Shown here one piece after another: positions 17,265 to 26,779 of a DNA stretch of 64,000 nt; position 1 is the first letter of the stretch; every line of letters begins with the position of its first letter. The translations under genes and the position numbers were made by a program. The DNA is taken from assembly GCF_002407205.1 (NCBI RefSeq), contig NZ_CP023549.1:661001-725000 (forward strand), in the 5' to 3' direction. Below the pieces are notes generated by a model. The model was not told where the DNA came from and ran no database searches. It saw only the letters and a program-made list of their open reading frames with translations. Source of the DNA: Rhodobacter sp. CZR27. GTDB lineage: Bacteria > Pseudomonadota > Alphaproteobacteria > Rhodobacterales > Rhodobacteraceae.

Positions 17265-19355
17265 TCACCGGGTGAAGGCCTGGACGTTGCCGGCGTCGAC
17301 GTTGAGGATGTTGCCGGTGGACTTCGCCGACAGGTCCGAGGCAAGGAAATAGACGCCCTCGGCCACATCCTCCGGCAGCACGGCCCGCTTCAGCATCGAC
17401 CGCTGGCGATACATCTCCTCGAGCCCCTGCTTGTCGGTGCCATAGGTCGCTGCGCGCTGGTCGAGCCACTCGCCCGACCAGATCCTCGAGCCGCGCAGCA
17501 CCGCATCGGGGTTGACCACGTTGACACGAATGCCCGCCTCGGCCCCTTCGAGGGCAAGGCAGCGGGCAAGGTGGATCTCGGCCGCCTTGGCGGTGCAGTA
17601 GGCGCTCGCGTTGGGGCTGGCGGCGAGGCCGTTCTTCGAGGCCACGAAGACCACCGAGCCGCCGATCCCCTGTGCCCGGAACAGCCGGAACGCCTCGCGG
17701 CTGACGAGGAAGTAGCCGGTGGACAGGATGTCCATGTTCCGGTTCCAGAGCGCGAGCGTCGTCTGTTCGATCGGCGCGGACGAGGCGATGCCGGCATTCG
17801 ACACGAGGATGTCGATGCCGCCGAACTCGGCCGCGGCCTCGGCATGGGCGCGGATCACCTGCGCCTCGTCCGTGACGTTCATCGCCACGCCCCGCACCAC
17901 GTCGCCTCCGTGCCGCGCGGCCAGCGCCTCGCGCGTCGCTTCCAGCGCCTCGGCGTTGATGTCGGTCAGCACCACGCAGGCGCCCTCGCGCAGCAGGCGG
18001 TCCGCCGTGGCCGAGCCGATGCCCCCCGCCGCCCCGGTAACGAGCGCCACGCGACCGGCAAGGCTTTTCGGCTTCGGCATCCGCTGCAGCTTGGCCTCCT
18101 CCAGCAGCCAGTATTCGATGTCGAACGCCTCCTGCTCGGGCAGGCCGCGATAGGTCGAGACCGAGGAGGCGCCGCGCATCACGTTGATCGCGTTGACATA
18201 GAACTCGCCCGAGATGCGTGCCGTCGCCTTGTCGAGCGCGAAGGTGATCATGCCGACGCCCGGCACCAGATAGACCACGGCGTTGGGATCGCGCAGCGCG
18301 GGGCTGTCGGCATGGCGGCAGCGGGCGTAGTAGGCCGCGTAGTCGTCGCGGTAGGCCGCGACCGCCTCGGCGAGACCGGCGATGGTCCGGTCGAGGTCGG
18401 GGTTCAAGGGGTCGAAGTCCACCACCAGCGGCCGGATCTTGGTCCGCAGGAAATGGTCGGGGCAGGAGGTGCCGAGCGGCGCGAGGCTTTCGAGCGCGTT
18501 CGAGCCGACGAATTCGAGCACGGCCGGCTGGTCGTCGAAATGGCCGACCTTGTGCCGCTCCGTCGAGATCAGGCCGCGGATCACGGGCATCAGCCGCGCC
18601 GCAATGGCGCGGCGCTGGTCGGCCGGCAGGGTGGGGACCTTCGGCCCGCCGAAGGCCGCGGTGCCGGCGGTCCTCGCCTCGAGCCACGCCGCCGCCCGTT
18701 TGATGACATCGAGCGTCGTCAGGTAGCAGTCCTTTGCATCGTCGGCCCAGGTGAAGAGGCCGTGGCTTTCCAGCACGCAGCCCTTCGCCTGCGGGTTCTC
18801 GGTCGCGAAGTTCTCCAGCCACAGGCCCAGCTCGAATCCGGGGCGCTTCCACGGCAGCCAGCCTATCTCGTCGCCGAAGATCTCGGCCGTCAGCTCCCGC
18901 GAGTTGACCGAGGCCGCGATGGCGATGATGGCGTCGGAATGCACGTGGTCGACGTGGCGCCTCGGCACATAGGCGTGCAGCGGCGTGTCGATCGAGGCCG
19001 CGCGCGGGTTCAGGTCAAAGGTGCAGTGGGGCAGGTAGCCCACCATCTCGTCCTCGTGGTCCACCCCGCGATAGCGGCCCTTCAGGGCCTGAAGCTTCTC
19101 CATGTAGAGGGTCGAGAACCCGTCCATCCCCATCGAGCCGATGTCGCCGCCCGAGCCCTTTACCCAGAGCACCTCGACCCTTCCGCCGGTCAGCGGGTCG
19201 GTCTCCATCACCTTGGCCGAGGTGTTGCCGCCACCGTAATTCGTCACCCGCTTGTCCGAGCCGAGCAGGTTCGAGCGGTAGAGCAGCTTCTGCGGCTCGG
19301 TCATGGCCGCCGCCTCCGCGTCGTCCCACAGGCTCTCGAGTCTCGTCGCGGTCAT
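17265..19355 (-). CDS. rhaD: Bifunctional rhamnulose-1-phosphate aldolase / lactaldehyde (short-chain) dehydrogenase
   Basis: 696 residues, a fusion. Residues about 1-420 are a class II aldolase/adducin domain (SNLLGSDKRVTNYGGGNTSAKV; zinc ligands expected in HVHSDAII). Residues about 430-696 are a short-chain dehydrogenase with the glycine-rich VALVTGAAGGIGSATADRLL, VSNAGIASSAP and catalytic YCTAK. The known role of this family is cleavage of L-rhamnulose-1-P to DHAP and L-lactaldehyde, then oxidation of the aldehyde. ATG 19355 has GGGGAGGA upstream. It is divergent from rhaR and rhaK, the expected regulator and kinase. Confidence 0.92.
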   Translation of the reverse strand: MTATRLESLWDDAEAAAMTEPQKLLYRSNLLGSDKRVTNYGGGNTSAKVMETDPLTGGRVEVLWVKGSGGDIGSMGMDGFSTLYMEKLQALKGRYRGVDHEDEMVGYLPHCTFDLNPRAASIDTPLHAYVPRRHVDHVHSDAIIAIAASVNSRELTAEIFGDEIGWLPWKRPGFELGLWLENFATENPQAKGCVLESHGLFTWADDAKDCYLTTLDVIKRAAAWLEARTAGTAAFGGPKVPTLPADQRRAIAARLMPVIRGLISTERHKVGHFDDQPAVLEFVGSNALESLAPLGTSCPDHFLRTKIRPLVVDFDPLNPDLDRTIAGLAEAVAAYRDDYAAYYARCRHADSPALRDPNAVVYLVPGVGMITFALDKATARISGEFYVNAINVMRGASSVSTYRGLPEQEAFDIEYWLLEEAKLQRMPKPKSLAGRVALVTGAAGGIGSATADRLLREGACVVLTDINAEALEATREALAARHGGDVVRGVAMNVTDEAQVIRAHAEAAAEFGGIDILVSNAGIASSAPIEQTTLALWNRNMDILSTGYFLVSREAFRLFRAQGIGGSVVFVASKNGLAASPNASAYCTAKAAEIHLARCLALEGAEAGIRVNVVNPDAVLRGSRIWSGEWLDQRAATYGTDKQGLEEMYRQRSMLKRAVLPEDVAEGVYFLASDLSAKSTGNILNVDAGNVQAFTR

Positions 19356-19424
19356 CCCGTCCTCCCCATCGCGCGGGCCGGACCCGGGCTTCTTGCCGAT
19401 CATCATGGGAAGTTGCGCCGCAGT

Positions 19425-19495
19425 GTCAATCATAAACGATCACGTGCAGTCGAAGATGATCGAATGATCCCCATGCGCGCGGATCGATGATTGAC
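19425..19495. promoter_or_regulatory. Divergent rhaD/rhaR promoter region with inverted repeat
   Basis: GTCAATCAT (19425-19433) and ATGATTGAC (19487-19495) are perfect inverted copies 53 bp apart. Both are followed inward by a GATC-containing core (CGATC). A further copy of ATGATTG starts at 19497, immediately behind the right arm. The AT-rich, repeated layout in an otherwise very GC-rich region suits a DeoR-family operator allowing looped repression of both genes. Binding by RhaR is inferred. Confidence 0.55.
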
Positions 19496-19541
19496 TATGA
19501 TTGGAACCCTCCTCAATCTGCGGCTCATGGGAGGGACTTCG

Positions 19542-20345
19542 ATGCACGAGACCGAGCGTCACCGGATCATCCTGTCGGCGGTTCAGGAGCGCCCCGTGGT
19601 CACGGTGCCCGAGCTTTGCCAGATGACCGGCGCGTCCGAGGCCACGATCCGCCGCGACATCGCGGGGCTGCATGTGCAGAAGAAGCTGCGCCGGGTGCGC
19701 GGCGGCGCCGAGGCGGTGGCGCCTCCCGGCTTCGTCGGCATCAACGCACGCCCCTTCGCGATGCAGGAAACGCTCCGTGCGCCCGAGAAGCGTGCCATTG
19801 CGCGGGCGGCGGTGGATCTTTGCGACGACGGCGACGCCATCATCGTCAACGGGGGAACGACGACCTTCCAGATGGTCCACCCGCTGACGACGAAGCGGCT
19901 GCAGGTCTTCACCAACAGCTTCCCCATCGCCGAGCATCTGCTGAAGCATTCGAAGAACACGGTCCTGCTGCCCGCCGGCGTGATCTACCGCGAGCAGAAC
20001 ATCATCCTGTCGCCCTTCGACGACGACGGCAGCCGGCACTTCCATGCCCGGCGGATGTTCATGGGCTGCCGCGGCCTTGGTCCCCTTGGGCTGATGGAGG
20101 GCGACCCGCTGCTGATCCAGGCCGAGCAGAAGCTGATCGGGCAGGCGGACGAACTGATCGTGCTGGCCGACAGCTCCAAGTTCGCGCAGGGGTCGAGCCT
20201 GGTGCTCTGCCCGCTGGCGCGTATCCACACCGTCGTCACCGACGACGGGATCGACGACCGCGCCGCCCGGATGCTGGAGGCGGCGGAGGTGCGGCTGATC
20301 GTGGCCGAGGTGCCCGCCGCCGACCGCCGCCGGCAGAAGGGCTGA
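19542..20345 (+). CDS. rhaR: DeoR/GlpR-family transcriptional regulator of the rhamnose genes
   Basis: 267 residues. The N-terminal HTH (HRIILSAVQERPVVTVPELCQMTGASEATIRRDIAGLH) is followed by a DeoR sensor domain with the phosphosugar-binding NGGTTTFQMV and a C-terminal DELIVLADSSKF. In rhizobia a DeoR-type RhaR represses rhamnose catabolic genes, and the order here (regulator then kinase, aldolase divergent) matches. ATG 19542 has GGGAGGG 8 nt upstream, favoured over ATGs at 19491 and 19497. Confidence 0.88.
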   Translation: MHETERHRIILSAVQERPVVTVPELCQMTGASEATIRRDIAGLHVQKKLRRVRGGAEAVAPPGFVGINARPFAMQETLRAPEKRAIARAAVDLCDDGDAIIVNGGTTTFQMVHPLTTKRLQVFTNSFPIAEHLLKHSKNTVLLPAGVIYREQNIILSPFDDDGSRHFHARRMFMGCRGLGPLGLMEGDPLLIQAEQKLIGQADELIVLADSSKFAQGSSLVLCPLARIHTVVTDDGIDDRAARMLEAAEVRLIVAEVPAADRRRQKG

Positions 20346-20352
20346 CGACGCC

Positions 20353-21738
20353 ATGCCCGGACAGCAGCCGAGATCGAACGCCGAAACCGTGACGCGCGTC
20401 GCCGTCATCGACATCGGCAAGACCAATGCCAAGCTCGCGCTCGTGGAGGGTGACACCCTGCGAGAGGTTGCCGTCGTCAGCCGCCCGAACACGGTTCGCC
20501 CGGGGCCCCCCTGGCCGCATTTCGACCTCGAGGGTCACTGGGAGTTCCTGCTTCACCATCTGGCGGCCTTCCATGCCGCGCATGGCGTCGATGCCATATC
20601 GGTGACGACGCACGGGGCATCGGTGGTGCTGCTGGATGCATCGGGCGGGCTGGCGGCGCCGATGCTCGACTACGAGAACCCGGGGCCGGACGCCTTGGCG
20701 GCGGGCTACGACGCGATCCGCCCGCCCTTCGCCGAAACCGGCTCGCCACGGCTGCCGATGGGGCTGAACGTGGGGGCGCAGCTGTTCTGGCTGTTCGAGA
20801 CGCAACCCGGGCTTCGCACAGCCGTCGCCCATGTGCTGACCTATCCGCAATACTGGGGCTTCCGGCTGACCGGAGAGCTGGCGAGCGATGTCACCTCGCT
20901 CGGCTGCCATACGGATCTCTGGAACCCCTGGGAGGGGCGGCTGTCCTCACTGGTCGACCGGCTGGGGCTGGCGGACCGGATTGCCCCCGTCCGACGGTCC
21001 GGGGACGTGCTGGGAACGCTGCGGGGCGACCTCGCCGCGCGGACGGGGCTGCGTCGGGGAACGCCCGTCGCGGTCGGCATCCACGATTCCAACGCCTCGC
21101 TTCATCCTTATGTTCTGGGCCGGCAGTCGCCCTTCGCCGTCGTCTCGACCGGCACATGGGTCGTGGCGATGGCCATCGGCGGCGCGGCCACCCGGCTGGA
21201 CCCGGCCCGCGACGTGCTGGTCAACGTGAATGCCTTCGGCGCGCCCGTGCCTTCGGCGCGCTTCATGGGCGGGCGGGAATACGAGGTCATCCGCGCCGGA
21301 TCGACGGCGGTGCCGAGCGACGCGGATCGCAGGGCGGCGCTTTCCCGCCGGGTGGCGATCCTGCCCTCGGTCGAGCCCGGCTCCGGTCCGTTCCCGGGCC
21401 GCAGGATGCGCTGGACGGACGCGCCTGCGACCGAGGGCGAGCGGCTGGTCGCCCTGTCGTGGTATCTGGCGCTGATGACCGGGACCTGTCTCGACCTCGT
21501 CGGCGCGCGCGGACCCGTGATCGTCGAGGGGCCTTTCGGCGGCAATCCGGACTATCTCGACATGCTCGCGAGTTGCGTCGGAGCGGTGGAGGTCGCGACC
21601 TCGGCCACCGGCACCTCGGCCGGCGCGGCTCTCCTCTGCCTCGGGACGGCGCCTCGGGTCGTGACCAGACGGGTCGAGACACGCGCCGACGTTTCGCTGC
21701 TGCGGGACTATGCGGCCGAATGGCATCGCCGGGCATGA
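20353..21738 (+). CDS. rhaK: FGGY-family carbohydrate kinase, probable rhamnulokinase
   Basis: 461 residues of the FGGY sugar kinase fold. The N-terminal phosphate loop is VAVIDIGKTNAKLALVEG. A conserved SVTTHGASVVLLD segment is followed by YENPGPD, then GIHDSNASL and FAVVSTGTWVVAM. The IGKTN form of the N-terminal loop is typical of the rhizobial RhaK group. It begins 7 bp after rhaR. No rhamnose ABC transporter (rhaSTPQ) or isomerase follows in this window, so uptake and isomerisation must be encoded elsewhere or the substrate may be another deoxyketose. Confidence 0.87.
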   Translation: MPGQQPRSNAETVTRVAVIDIGKTNAKLALVEGDTLREVAVVSRPNTVRPGPPWPHFDLEGHWEFLLHHLAAFHAAHGVDAISVTTHGASVVLLDASGGLAAPMLDYENPGPDALAAGYDAIRPPFAETGSPRLPMGLNVGAQLFWLFETQPGLRTAVAHVLTYPQYWGFRLTGELASDVTSLGCHTDLWNPWEGRLSSLVDRLGLADRIAPVRRSGDVLGTLRGDLAARTGLRRGTPVAVGIHDSNASLHPYVLGRQSPFAVVSTGTWVVAMAIGGAATRLDPARDVLVNVNAFGAPVPSARFMGGREYEVIRAGSTAVPSDADRRAALSRRVAILPSVEPGSGPFPGRRMRWTDAPATEGERLVALSWYLALMTGTCLDLVGARGPVIVEGPFGGNPDYLDMLASCVGAVEVATSATGTSAGAALLCLGTAPRVVTRRVETRADVSLLRDYAAEWHRRA

Positions 21739-21795
21739 AGGGCCAGCGGCGCGCGATCCACCGGGACCGGGCAGGGGTGCCGCCCTGCAGGTGCC

Positions 21796-21846
21796 GCAAG
21801 GATGGCGGTTCCGCGCATCAGGGCTCCCACCCGCCCTGATCCTTGC
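21796..21846 (+). other. Folded RNA-like element (closed three-way junction) after rhaK
   Basis: Outer stem GCAAGG (21796-21801) pairs with CCTTGC (21841-21846). Inside it, ATCAGGGC (21817-21824) pairs with GCCCTGAT (21833-21840) around an 8-nt loop, and a short GCG-GTTC-CGC hairpin (21805-21814) fills the left side. The remaining 21739-21998 sequence holds no gene. It may be the rhaK terminator or a leader of the CYTH gene. Confidence 0.4.
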
Positions 21847-21998
21847 GCCTTCGTCTGTCCGGCAGGGCGGGGGCGCCGATTTCTCCGGGGCTTGCGGGGC
21901 CGCGACACCCGCGCGCTTTGGCCCGGGGACGGACGGCTTGTCGGTCTGGCATCGGCTATGTAAGCCTTTCAGGGCTTCGAGTCGCGCTGCGGGGGTGG

Positions 21999-22565
21999 AT
22001 GGGCGTCGAAATTGAGCGGAAGTTCCTCGTCATCGGCGAGGACTGGAAGCGTCACGTCACGGACAGTGTTCTCCTTCGCGACGGGCTGGTCGCTTCGGCC
22101 GGGGGGCGAAAGGTCCGGGTGCGCATCGCCGGCGAGACGGCGACGCTGACCGTCAAGGGGCGGCGGCGCGGCCTAGGTCGGTCCGAATTCGAATATGCTA
22201 TCCCCCTTGCGGATGCCGAACAGATGCTCGCCGAGTTCTGCGGCAGGCCGGGGCGACTGATCGAGAAGACCCGGCACATCATTCCGGCGGGCGATCTCAA
22301 GTGGGAGGTCGACGTCTTCCACGGGCTGCTCGGTGGCATCACGACCGCCGAGATCGAGTTGCCGACCGCCGACACGACCTTTGCCCGGCCGGACTGGCTG
22401 GGGGTGGAGGTGACTGGGAACTTCCGGTTCAGCACGCGCCGCATGGTGCAGGAGCGGTCGCGGGCACGGTGGTCTGCCGGCGCCATCCTCCGGACGCTGC
22501 GGACCACCACGCGCCACCTGCTCGGGCGGGTGCAGATCCGCCCGCAATTCACGCCTCGGCGCTGA
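21999..22565 (+). CDS. CYTH-domain protein (inorganic triphosphatase-like)
   Basis: 188 residues. The diagnostic ExExK motif is at the start (EIERKF, residues 4-9), followed by alternating charged strands of the triphosphate tunnel (KVRVRIAGETATLTVKG, FEYAIPLADAEQML, IEKTRHIIP, WEVDVFHG, TAEIELP). CYTH enzymes hydrolyse inorganic tripolyphosphate or, in some lineages, make cAMP; stand-alone bacterial members are mostly triphosphatases. The C-terminal 40 residues (RARWSAGAILRTLRTTTRHLLGRVQIRPQ) are basic and not part of the core. ATG 21999 is set by the motif position. No functional link to its neighbours is apparent. Confidence 0.85.
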   Translation: MGVEIERKFLVIGEDWKRHVTDSVLLRDGLVASAGGRKVRVRIAGETATLTVKGRRRGLGRSEFEYAIPLADAEQMLAEFCGRPGRLIEKTRHIIPAGDLKWEVDVFHGLLGGITTAEIELPTADTTFARPDWLGVEVTGNFRFSTRRMVQERSRARWSAGAILRTLRTTTRHLLGRVQIRPQFTPRR

Positions 22566-22732
22566 AGACCTCGGGGCCGGTCGGGGCCTGACGGCGGGAC
22601 CGGGAAAGCGTCGGCGGAGGTTGTGCGCAGTGCGACGGGTCCTTCCCGCGCGGGCCCTGCCGAAGCCGAGCGCTGCGCGGGCAGCCTGCGGCGCCGGCGG
22701 ACGAACGCGGGGCCCCGCCAAGGTCCTGCTTG

Positions 22733-24301
22733 TCAGTACCACATGTCCGGCACCGCCGCCTTCCGGCGGGCGATGAATTCGCGCAGCGCCTCGTCGGTGG
22801 CCGGGTCGAGCGGTGGCGCCTCATACTCGGCCAGCCGCTTCTTCCACAGCCGGTTGGCCCGGCTCGCGGCATCCGAGGATCCGGCCGCCTCCCACTTCTC
22901 GAAGGCCTCGTTGTCGGACAGGTCGCTGTCCCAGAACGCGGTTTCGTAATGTGCCATCGTATGGGCGCACCCGAAGAAGTGGTTGCCCGGCCCGACCTCG
23001 GCGAAGGCATCGACCGCCAGCTGGTCGTCGCTGACCTCGATCCCCTTCAGATAGGAATGGAGCGCGCCGCACAGGTCGGCATCCAGCATGAACTTCTCGT
23101 AGGACATCGACAGCAGCCCGTCGAGGAAGCCGGCCGAATGCAGGATGTAGTTGGCGCCGCAATGGATGGCGGCGAGCATCGACATCGTGCCCTCCATCAT
23201 GGCCTGCGCATCCGGCAGCTTCGAGGTGGTGAAGTTGCCCGAGCAGCGCAGTGGCAGCTTCAGCCGCCGGGCGAGCTGACCCACCACCATCGAGCCGATC
23301 GCAGGTTCGGGAGTGCCGAAGGTGGGGCTTCCCGTGCGCAGGTTCATCGAGGAGAGGAAGTTCCCGAACACCACCGGCGCGCCGGGCCGTTCGAGCTGCG
23401 TCAGCGCGCAGCCCGCCATCGTCTCGGCCAGCGACTGCGCGATGGCGCCGGCCGAGGTGACCGGCCCCATCGCCCCGCCGAGGATGAACGGCACGAGCAC
23501 GCAGCCCTGACCCGCCCGGGCATAGGCCCGCATCCCCTTCGTCATGGTGCCGTCCCAGACCAGCGGCGAGTTCACGTTGAAGTTGCCCATGATCACGCAG
23601 TTCCGGTCGGCGAAGTCGGCGCCGAACAGGATCCGCGCCATCTCGACGCTGTCCTGCGCGCGGTCCTCGGCGGTGACCGAGCCGAGGAACGCCCGGTCCG
23701 AGTAGCGGACATGGGCATAGACCATGTCGAGGTGGCGCTTGTTCACCGGAATGTCGGTCGGCTCGCAGATCGTGCCGCCGGAATGGTGAAACCACGGCGA
23801 GGATTGCGCGAGCTTGATGAAGTTCTCGAAATCCTCCAGCGTGCCGAACCGCCGCCCGCGGTCGAGGTCCATCACGAAGGGCGAGCCGTAGGAGGGGGCG
23901 AAGACGACGTTCCTGCCGCCGATCCGCACCGAGTTGGCCGGGTTGCGGGCATGCTGGGTGAATTCGGCCGGTGCCGTGCGCAGGATCTCGCGCAGCAGGC
24001 CGGGCGGAAAGCGGACGAGAACGCCGCTCACCTCGGCGCCCGCGCGACGCCAGAGATCCAGCGCCTCGGGATCGTCGCGGAACTCGATTCCGGTCTCGGC
24101 GAGGATGCGGTCGGCGGCCGCCTCGATCCGCGAAAGGCTCTCCTCGCCCATCACGTCATAGGTCGGGATGCCGCGGACGATGTAGGCGCAGCCGAGGTCG
24201 CGCCGCGTCCCGGTGCGCTCCTGCCGGCGCGCCTCGCGCCCGCTCCGTCTCCGGGCCTGGGTGGCGGCGGTTTCCGGCGGAAGCGTGATCTGGCTCTGCA
24301 T
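22733..24301 (-). CDS. mttB: MttB-family (COG5598) methylamine methyltransferase without pyrrolysine
   Basis: 522 residues of the trimethylamine methyltransferase superfamily (TIM barrel), here without an in-frame amber codon. Non-pyrrolysine members such as MtgB transfer a methyl group from glycine betaine or related quaternary amines to a corrinoid protein. Family strings include YDVMGEESLSRIEAAADRIL, GPVTSAGAIAQSLAE and GTPEPAIGSMVVGQLA. No corrinoid protein (MttC) gene is adjacent. ATG 24301 lies behind GAGGTG. The same short leader GAGGTGCCCATG precedes the lysR start. It is most likely part of betaine/proline-betaine catabolism given gbcAB and proVWX nearby. Confidence 0.88.
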   Translation of the reverse strand: MQSQITLPPETAATQARRRSGREARRQERTGTRRDLGCAYIVRGIPTYDVMGEESLSRIEAAADRILAETGIEFRDDPEALDLWRRAGAEVSGVLVRFPPGLLREILRTAPAEFTQHARNPANSVRIGGRNVVFAPSYGSPFVMDLDRGRRFGTLEDFENFIKLAQSSPWFHHSGGTICEPTDIPVNKRHLDMVYAHVRYSDRAFLGSVTAEDRAQDSVEMARILFGADFADRNCVIMGNFNVNSPLVWDGTMTKGMRAYARAGQGCVLVPFILGGAMGPVTSAGAIAQSLAETMAGCALTQLERPGAPVVFGNFLSSMNLRTGSPTFGTPEPAIGSMVVGQLARRLKLPLRCSGNFTTSKLPDAQAMMEGTMSMLAAIHCGANYILHSAGFLDGLLSMSYEKFMLDADLCGALHSYLKGIEVSDDQLAVDAFAEVGPGNHFFGCAHTMAHYETAFWDSDLSDNEAFEKWEAAGSSDAASRANRLWKKRLAEYEAPPLDPATDEALREFIARRKAAVPDMWY

Positions 24302-24361
24302 GGGCACCTCTGTCAGCGGGTCTGCTCCGGAAGACTAGCCGGGCCGCCCCCGCCTGTGACG

Positions 24362-24392
24362 CGCAAAAGATTTCCGCGAGTTGATGATCTGG
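24362..24392 (-). promoter_or_regulatory. Regulatory element upstream of mttB (copy 1)
   Basis: On the minus strand this reads CCAGATCATC, then an A/C/G core containing CGC, then a T-rich run ending in GCG. The same 10-mer and a similar A/T-rich continuation occur in the same orientation relative to the gene upstream of gbcA (25351-25382). It sits about 60-90 bp before the mttB ATG, just past the lysR stop. Control by the adjacent LysR protein is inferred. Confidence 0.55.
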
Positions 24393-24394
24393 AG

Positions 24395-25318
24395 TTATGC
24401 GTCGGCCTGAAAGCGGCCGGTGATCCAGTCGAGGAAGGCGGCCGCGGCAGGCGCGGGCTCGCGTCCCGCCGGCACGACGACGTGATAGCGTTCCTCAAGC
24501 TCGACGCTGTGCCGGCCGACGCGGACCAGCCGCCCCTCGGCCAGGAGCCCGGACAGCAGCGTCGCCCAGCCAAGCGCTACCCCCTCGCCGTTGACCGCCG
24601 CCTGGATCGTGTCCGTATAGTGGTTGAAGCGCAGCCGGCTGAGGTCCGAGGCCCGCGTGAGGGCGGGTCCCAGCCCCGCGTCCCTGGCCCATGAGCGCCA
24701 GGTGAGCCAGGCGGGGTTGATCCAGTCCGACGTGATGAGCGGCAGGTTCGGCAGCTGCGCGGTCTCTGCCTCCACGCCGAGCCGGGCCAGGAGTTTCGGG
24801 CTGCACACCGGGAACACCCGGTCGGGGTGGCTGGCGAGGCTGCGTCCATCCTCGAACGGCGGCTTGCCATAGCGGATCGCGACATCCAGCCGGTCGCGGC
24901 GCAGATCGGCCGCGCTGTCCTCGGCCACGAGCTTGAGCTTGATGTCGGGATGCGCGGCGCGGAACTCCGGCAGTCGCGGCAGCAGCCAGAAATGGCTGAA
25001 GGCGAGGGTGGAGCCGATGGTGACGGCCTCGGGGACCAGCGGCTGCCGCAGGGTCTCGATCATCTCGGCCATGCGGCCGAAGGCGCCGGTAACCGTCGTG
25101 GCCAGCGCCTCGCCCGCCGGCGTCAGCACGACGCGGCGGTGCACGCGCAGGAAGAGGGGCGTGTTGAGATCCACCTCCAGCAGCTTGATCTGCCGGCTGA
25201 CGGCCGCCTGCGTCACGCCAAGCTCGCGCGCGGCCTGGGTGAAGCTGCCCAGCCGCGCCGCGGCCTCGAAGGTCGCGAGCGCGTTGAGCGAGGACAGGCT
25301 GCGGCGAAGGGTGGTCAT
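24395..25318 (-). CDS. LysR-family transcriptional regulator (GcvA-like)
   Basis: 307 residues. Winged HTH at residues 6-65 (LNALATFEAAARLGSFTQAARELGVTQAAVSRQIKLLE), then a type II periplasmic-binding-fold effector domain (ITSDWINPAWLTWRSWARDAG; FNHYTDTIQAAVNGEGVALGWATLL), very like GcvA-type regulators. It lies between mttB (same strand, downstream) and gbcA (divergent). The 94-bp gap before mttB holds a promoter element, so mttB need not be cotranscribed. It is the likely activator of both catabolic units. ATG 25318 is preceded by GAGGTG. Confidence 0.9.
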   Translation of the reverse strand: MTTLRRSLSSLNALATFEAAARLGSFTQAARELGVTQAAVSRQIKLLEVDLNTPLFLRVHRRVVLTPAGEALATTVTGAFGRMAEMIETLRQPLVPEAVTIGSTLAFSHFWLLPRLPEFRAAHPDIKLKLVAEDSAADLRRDRLDVAIRYGKPPFEDGRSLASHPDRVFPVCSPKLLARLGVEAETAQLPNLPLITSDWINPAWLTWRSWARDAGLGPALTRASDLSRLRFNHYTDTIQAAVNGEGVALGWATLLSGLLAEGRLVRVGRHSVELEERYHVVVPAGREPAPAAAAFLDWITGRFQADA

Positions 25319-25350
25319 GGGCACCTCGGGCTGAAGGCCCATCCATAACC

Positions 25351-25382
25351 CCAGATCATCGAACCGCAAAGTTTTTCTGCAG
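25351..25382 (+). promoter_or_regulatory. Regulatory element in lysR/gbcA divergent region (copy 2)
   Basis: CCAGATCATC (25351-25360) followed by GAACCGCAAAG and a T-rich tract ending CTGCAG. It matches the element at 24362-24392 over the first ten bases exactly and in the CGC plus T-run positions after it. It lies about 160-190 bp before the gbcA GTG and 33 bp before the lysR ATG, a typical place for a LysR-type site in a divergent promoter. Confidence 0.55.
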
Positions 25383-25407
25383 TTGAGAAAGACCGTTCAA
25401 GCCCTGA

Positions 25408-26775
<1,368 letters not shown>

Positions 26776-26779
26776 GGCC

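Noticed and set aside
22733..24301. Pyrrolysine-containing MttB
   Set aside because: The coding frame is continuous with no in-frame TAG, and no pyl genes are nearby.
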